Source: Pseudomonadota bacterium | GTDB lineage: Bacteria; Myxococcota_A; Polyangia; Polyangiales; Polyangiaceae | Direction: 5' to 3' | DNA length: 64,000 bases | NCBI GenBank assembly: GCA_023431345.1 | Contig: JAEYWK010000272.1 | Location: 1 to 64,000, forward strand | Shown here: positions 60,634-64,000 of the stretch, piece after piece | Position numbering within the stretch: position 1 is the stretch's first letter | Layout: each line of letters opens with the position of its first letter | Notes under the pieces: generated by a model | Database searches by the model: none | The model's input: only the letters and a program-made list of their open reading frames with translations | What the model was told of the DNA's origin: nothing | Made by a program: the position numbers and the translations under genes

Positions 60634-62394
60634 TCAGTCGCGGAAGCCCTTGAGCACGAAGGCGCTGACGGGGTGGTCGATGCCCTTCAAGGTGAGGCCG
60701 GTCATTTCCTCGACCTCGACATGCTGCTGGATGCGCGGATAAAGGTCGGCGCTGATCAGGACGCCGCCGAGCGGAGCCTTGGCCTCGTGCCGCTGCGCCC
60801 GGTTCACGACGTCGCCGATGCAGGTGTAGTCGCGGCGCACGAAGCGCGAGCCGATGTCACCCCGCACGACGACGCCTGCGTTCAGACCGATGCGCATCAC
60901 GAGCGGCGAGCCGTCGTTGCGACGCTCGTTGTAGGCGCGGAGGGCCTGCTGCATCGCCCAAGCGGCGCGGGCAGCGCGCAACGTGTGGGGCTCGACGAGC
61001 TCGGGGCGATCTTCGAACACGGCCATGATGGCGTCGCCGATGAACTTGTCGATGTCTCCGCCGAACTCGCGGATCTGGATGCAGAGCGCGTCGAAGGACT
61101 CGTTCAAGATCGCGACGACCTCGGCCGGCCGCATCTTCGAGCTCATGTTGGTGAAGCCAGAGATGTCGCTGAACAGCAGCGTGGCGTCGACCTCTTTGGC
61201 GCGCACTTCATCGAGCGTGCCGCTACGGGCCAGCGCCTCCGCGGCCTCGACGGCGCCCTGGCTCGTATATAAGCGCGACGCTTGCTTGTAGCGAAGTAGT
61301 CGCTGCTCGGCGAGCACGCGCTCGACCAGCGCGATGCATTTGTCGGTGCCGAACGGCTTGACCAGGTAGCTGTTCAAGCCCGCGGCGCGCATCTGGGCCT
61401 GATCGCGCCTCGTATCGCGAGCCGTCAGCATGACGATCGGGACGTCGCGGGTAGCCTGGTTGCGGCGCAGCGCCACCACCAGCTCGAAGCCGTTCATGCG
61501 CGGCATGTCGTAGTCGGTGAGGACGAGCTCGGGCTTTTCTGCGAGCGCCTTGTCGAGGCCGTCTTGGCCGTCGACGGCGGTGGTGACACGAAAGCCTTGC
61601 CGCTTCAGGCAGTCGGAGATCAAGTGACGGATGGCGGCCGAGTCGTCGACGACGAGCAGGCGCTCGCGTTGGCTCAGCATCTTGGTGGCGAGCAGTGCCT
61701 GCAGCCGACTCACCAGCTCTTCGGGCACGACCGGCTTCACCAGGTACTCGTCCGCCCCCAGATCAAAGCCCTTCTCGAGGTCGCTGGCCTCCCCGAGCGA
61801 CGAGCAAATGACGACCGGAACGTGCGCCGTCGCCGGAGCTTGCTTGATGCGCCGGCACAGCTCCCAGCCGTCGAGCTTCGGCATCTCGACGTCGGTCAAG
61901 ATCAGGTCGAAGCGCTCTTGCTCGCACAGCGCGAGCGCCTCCTCGCCGTCCCACGCTTCGACGACGCGATAGCCTTCGGCCTGTAAAATGGGCCGAGTGT
62001 GGCGGTGGATCAAATCGCTGTCGTCGACGAGCAGCACCGTCAGCGCGGCGTTGCCGCTGCCCTCGACGGCTTCGAGCAATTCGCGCCCTTGAAACGGGAT
62101 CGAGAGCGCGCGCGCAAAACCTGCCGACAGCGCAGCGCTACAGTCTCGGCCGTCGAGCCCTAGATAGATGCTGCGCGCCGGCCGCAGGCCGAGCTGCTGG
62201 GCGCGGGCGAGCGCCAGCGCACCGTGCGAGCCGGCGATGGCGGGCGCGAACACGACCACCTCCGGCTCTTCGCCGAGCAAATGGCGGAGCGCGCTCGGGT
62301 CCGGCGCCGTGACCAGGGTGTGGCCTGCGGGCTCGATGGCGCGGCCCACGAAGTCACGTAGCAATCCAGGTGGTGTGAGGAGGCCGACCTGCAT
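60634..62394 (-). CDS. three-receiver response regulator fused to class III nucleotide cyclase
   Basis: 586 residues. A degenerate receiver (1-110; EVVVFAPAI lacks the phospho-Asp) is followed by two intact receivers: VLLVDDSDL, LTDVEMPKLDGW and LVKPV (117-235); and LLVVDDSAA, LTDYDMPRMNGF and LVKPF (243-360). A class III cyclase domain follows at about 405-580: metal Asp in LLFSDISGFTNMSS and DIDKFIGDAIMAVFED, and YTCIGDVVNRAQRHEA for the transition state. The DKF lysine favours ATP, so adenylate cyclase is likely. It lies 75 bases upstream of the AgmX-like gene on the same strand. Confidence 0.92.
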   Translation of the reverse strand: MQVGLLTPPGLLRDFVGRAIEPAGHTLVTAPDPSALRHLLGEEPEVVVFAPAIAGSHGALALARAQQLGLRPARSIYLGLDGRDCSAALSAGFARALSIPFQGRELLEAVEGSGNAALTVLLVDDSDLIHRHTRPILQAEGYRVVEAWDGEEALALCEQERFDLILTDVEMPKLDGWELCRRIKQAPATAHVPVVICSSLGEASDLEKGFDLGADEYLVKPVVPEELVSRLQALLATKMLSQRERLLVVDDSAAIRHLISDCLKRQGFRVTTAVDGQDGLDKALAEKPELVLTDYDMPRMNGFELVVALRRNQATRDVPIVMLTARDTRRDQAQMRAAGLNSYLVKPFGTDKCIALVERVLAEQRLLRYKQASRLYTSQGAVEAAEALARSGTLDEVRAKEVDATLLFSDISGFTNMSSKMRPAEVVAILNESFDALCIQIREFGGDIDKFIGDAIMAVFEDRPELVEPHTLRAARAAWAMQQALRAYNERRNDGSPLVMRIGLNAGVVVRGDIGSRFVRRDYTCIGDVVNRAQRHEAKAPLGGVLISADLYPRIQQHVEVEEMTGLTLKGIDHPVSAFVLKGFRD

Positions 62395-62478
62395 CCGCCA
62401 AAACTATACAGGCGCGTGCCCCGCTGCTGGATTGGGAACGCGTCTTTACTTTGGGTGGGCGAGGTACGCTGCCCCCAC

Positions 62479-63549
62479 GTGCTTCGGCGTCGACTTTGGC
62501 TGTGCTCCCTCCTCTTCGTGGCCTGTAGCGAGGCGTCCCCCCCAGGCTCCGGGGTCGGGTCGCCCACCGGCGGCAGCGGCGGGTCGAGCGCGGGGATGAG
62601 TGGGGCGGCGCCCACGGGTGGAGCGACATCCGGCAGCAGCGGGGTGGCCGGTCGTGGTAACGAAGCCGGCTCTTTTGCAGGCTCTGGAGGCATGGTCTCA
62701 ATGCTCACGTTGAAGCAGCCGATCGATCGCGGCTCGGGCAAGCTGGTGCTCGAGCTCGGCTCGACTTATTTCGAAGTCACGCCCGAGCACGGCGCCCGCA
62801 TTACATCGCTGCGGCACGAGGGGCAGGAGCTGCTCACCCAGCAGGGAGCGGAGAACTATCCCGACGCCCTCGGCTCCACGTTTTGGCCCAGCCCGCAGAC
62901 GTGGGATTGGCCGCCGCCCGAGGCCATCGACAACGCCGCGTATACCGCCAGCGTAGACCCCGCGGGCATCATCACGACGCAGGGCCAGCCGCACGAGGGC
63001 ACCAGCCTGCGCGTGGACAAGAAATTCAGAGCAAACCTCGCGCGCGAGTCGATCGAGATCGACTACTCGATGACCAACATCGGCTCCGCCGCGGTCAGCT
63101 GGGCTCCTTGGGAGATCACGCGCATGCCGCCGAACGGCATCGCGTTTTGGCCCACGGGTGGCGCGCCTTTCGGAGACACGCCGATGGCGACTCAGGCGGC
63201 GGCGGGTCACACGTGGTGCGATCCGCGGCAGACCGAAGGCGAGGCGAAGGTGTTCGCGGACGGCGCGGGCGGCTTCCTGGCGTACCTGCTCGGGGATCGC
63301 ATCCTGATCAAGCAGTTTCAGGACCAGCCGGCGAGCGCGGCCGCTCCCAACGAGGCCGAGGTCGAGCTCTACGTGAACCCGGCCCACGACTACATCGAGG
63401 TCGAGAATCAAGGCGCTTATGCCAGCATCGCACCCGGCGCCACCATCACCTGGCGCGTCGTCTGGTACGTCCGGAAACTGCCCGCCGGCATCCAGGCGAC
63501 GATCGGCAGCGCGGATTTGGTTGCATTCGTAGCCAAGACGCTAGAGTAG
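62479..63549 (+). CDS. DUF4380-like (aldose-epimerase-fold) lipoprotein
   Basis: 356 residues from the GTG at 62479, which gives VLRRRLWLCSLLFVA-C with a good lipobox; the longer frame has no signal. A Gly/Ser-rich linker (20-75) leads to a beta-sandwich domain: FEVTPEHGARITSLRHEGQE, LGSTFWPSPQTWDWPPPEAI, VSWAPWEITRMPPNGIAFWP. This pattern matches DUF4380, related to galactose mutarotase folds that bind sugars. Activity unknown. The stop overlaps the next start (TAGTG). Confidence 0.82.
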   Translation: MLRRRLWLCSLLFVACSEASPPGSGVGSPTGGSGGSSAGMSGAAPTGGATSGSSGVAGRGNEAGSFAGSGGMVSMLTLKQPIDRGSGKLVLELGSTYFEVTPEHGARITSLRHEGQELLTQQGAENYPDALGSTFWPSPQTWDWPPPEAIDNAAYTASVDPAGIITTQGQPHEGTSLRVDKKFRANLARESIEIDYSMTNIGSAAVSWAPWEITRMPPNGIAFWPTGGAPFGDTPMATQAAAGHTWCDPRQTEGEAKVFADGAGGFLAYLLGDRILIKQFQDQPASAAAPNEAEVELYVNPAHDYIEVENQGAYASIAPGATITWRVVWYVRKLPAGIQATIGSADLVAFVAKTLE

Positions 63550-64000
63550 TGCGCGCCGCGCCGGTCCCCGCGGGCCGTGCTCCAGCCGTACTACCCGAAG
63601 TGGTCTCTCCCGCTCCCCGATCTGCCGCCGCTGAGGCGGTGCTCACGTTTCTCGAAAGCGTCGGTCGTCGCTCCGAGGCCGAGTTCTATTTGCGGATGTT
63701 CCACGGGCTCCCGAAGGAGAGCTTCGCGGTCATCGTGCCGGGCGGCCCCGTGGTGCGCTCGGCGCTCGGCTCGATCGTCGAGCAGCTGCGCTTCCTCGCC
63801 GACCTCGGCTTGTACGCGACGGTGGTGCTCGGCTTGTTCGATCCGGACACGGGCGCGACGAGCTCCGAGCGTCTTATCAAGCGTTTGCCGGCGTCGGGCA
63901 TGTCGCCGAGCTCGCACGAGATGTCGGAAGACGGCCTCGTGGAGGCCGTGCGCGAGGAGCTGCGGCGCGAGCGCATACCCGTCCTGCACTTCCGCAAGAT
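63549..64000 (+). CDS. amino-acid-kinase-like protein, N-terminal part (runs off the window)
   Basis: The frame opens at a GTG overlapping the previous stop and stays open to the window end, giving 150 residues. After an Ala/Pro-rich start it reads VLTFLESVGRRSEAEFYLRM, FHGLPKESFAVIVPGGPVVR and LRFLADLGLYATVVLGLFDP. This pattern resembles the amino-acid kinase domain of N-acetylglutamate kinase/synthase-like proteins, but the C-terminal half needed to decide is missing. The coupling to the DUF4380 gene may be incidental. Confidence 0.5.
   Translation, partial: MRAAPVPAGRAPAVLPEVVSPAPRSAAAEAVLTFLESVGRRSEAEFYLRMFHGLPKESFAVIVPGGPVVRSALGSIVEQLRFLADLGLYATVVLGLFDPDTGATSSERLIKRLPASGMSPSSHEMSEDGLVEAVREELRRERIPVLHFRK

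Overview
The window is high-GC bacterial DNA that looks like a myxobacterium of the Polyangiales type (order-level guess, not proven). The reasons are many lipoproteins with Ala/Pro/Gly/Ser-rich linkers, FHA-domain regulators, a eukaryote-like Ser/Thr kinase, several near-perfect sigma-54 (-24/-12) promoters, a Tad pilus locus, and frequent GTG starts with 4-base start/stop overlaps. There is no plasmid or phage backbone. Mobile DNA is limited to the 3' end of an IS66 transposase at the left edge and a degraded ISAzo13-type transposase tail near 11.1 kb.

Left part (1-13.5 kb): an accessory island. The IS66 end abuts a lipoprotein gene that has a tandem paralogue. Each paralogue converges on the 3' end of a large gene: one full copy (881 aa, hydrophobic C-terminal third) and one truncated remnant. 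Upstream of the full copy is a protein with two OmpA-like and two peptidoglycan-binding-like segments, split by a frameshift. The layout resembles an effector/immunity cassette. Then come a TetR/VOC pair with a double operator, a GFA protein, a sigma-54-driven HEWGH metallopeptidase-like lipoprotein, a frameshifted peptidase E and a ClC transporter.

Middle part (13.8-34.6 kb): tRNA-Ser(GCU), a CrtI-like oxidoreductase, yhbY, orn, a VWA lipoprotein, a metallophosphoesterase divergent from a Tes-like radical SAM enzyme, and an orphan Phd-type antitoxin under a consensus sigma-54 promoter. A five-gene operon follows (FHA-GGDEF, class III aminotransferase, LuxE-like, LuxC-like, class I aminotransferase), which suggests acid to aldehyde to amine chemistry. 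Next are a GH9 lipoprotein with an altered catalytic motif and a DGPF/ECF42 sigma pair.

Right part: a Tad (Flp) pilus system in two blocks, 34.8-45.4 kb (Flp pilin, CpaB, CpaC, FHA-CpaF, TadB, TadC, accessory proteins, second CpaF, FHA sigma-54 activator) and 49.4-53.9 kb (prepilin peptidase, second Flp-like pilin, TadE, TadG-like and further proteins). Both blocks start with a sigma-54 promoter preceded by a shared 27-bp block, so they are probably co-regulated by the activator in the first block. A Ser/Thr kinase and its TPR partner lie between them. The right end has lipoproteins, a GST, a membrane MutS-like ATPase, an orphan CheB, a three-receiver-like-domain nucleotide cyclase, a DUF4380-like lipoprotein and the start of an amino-acid-kinase-like gene.
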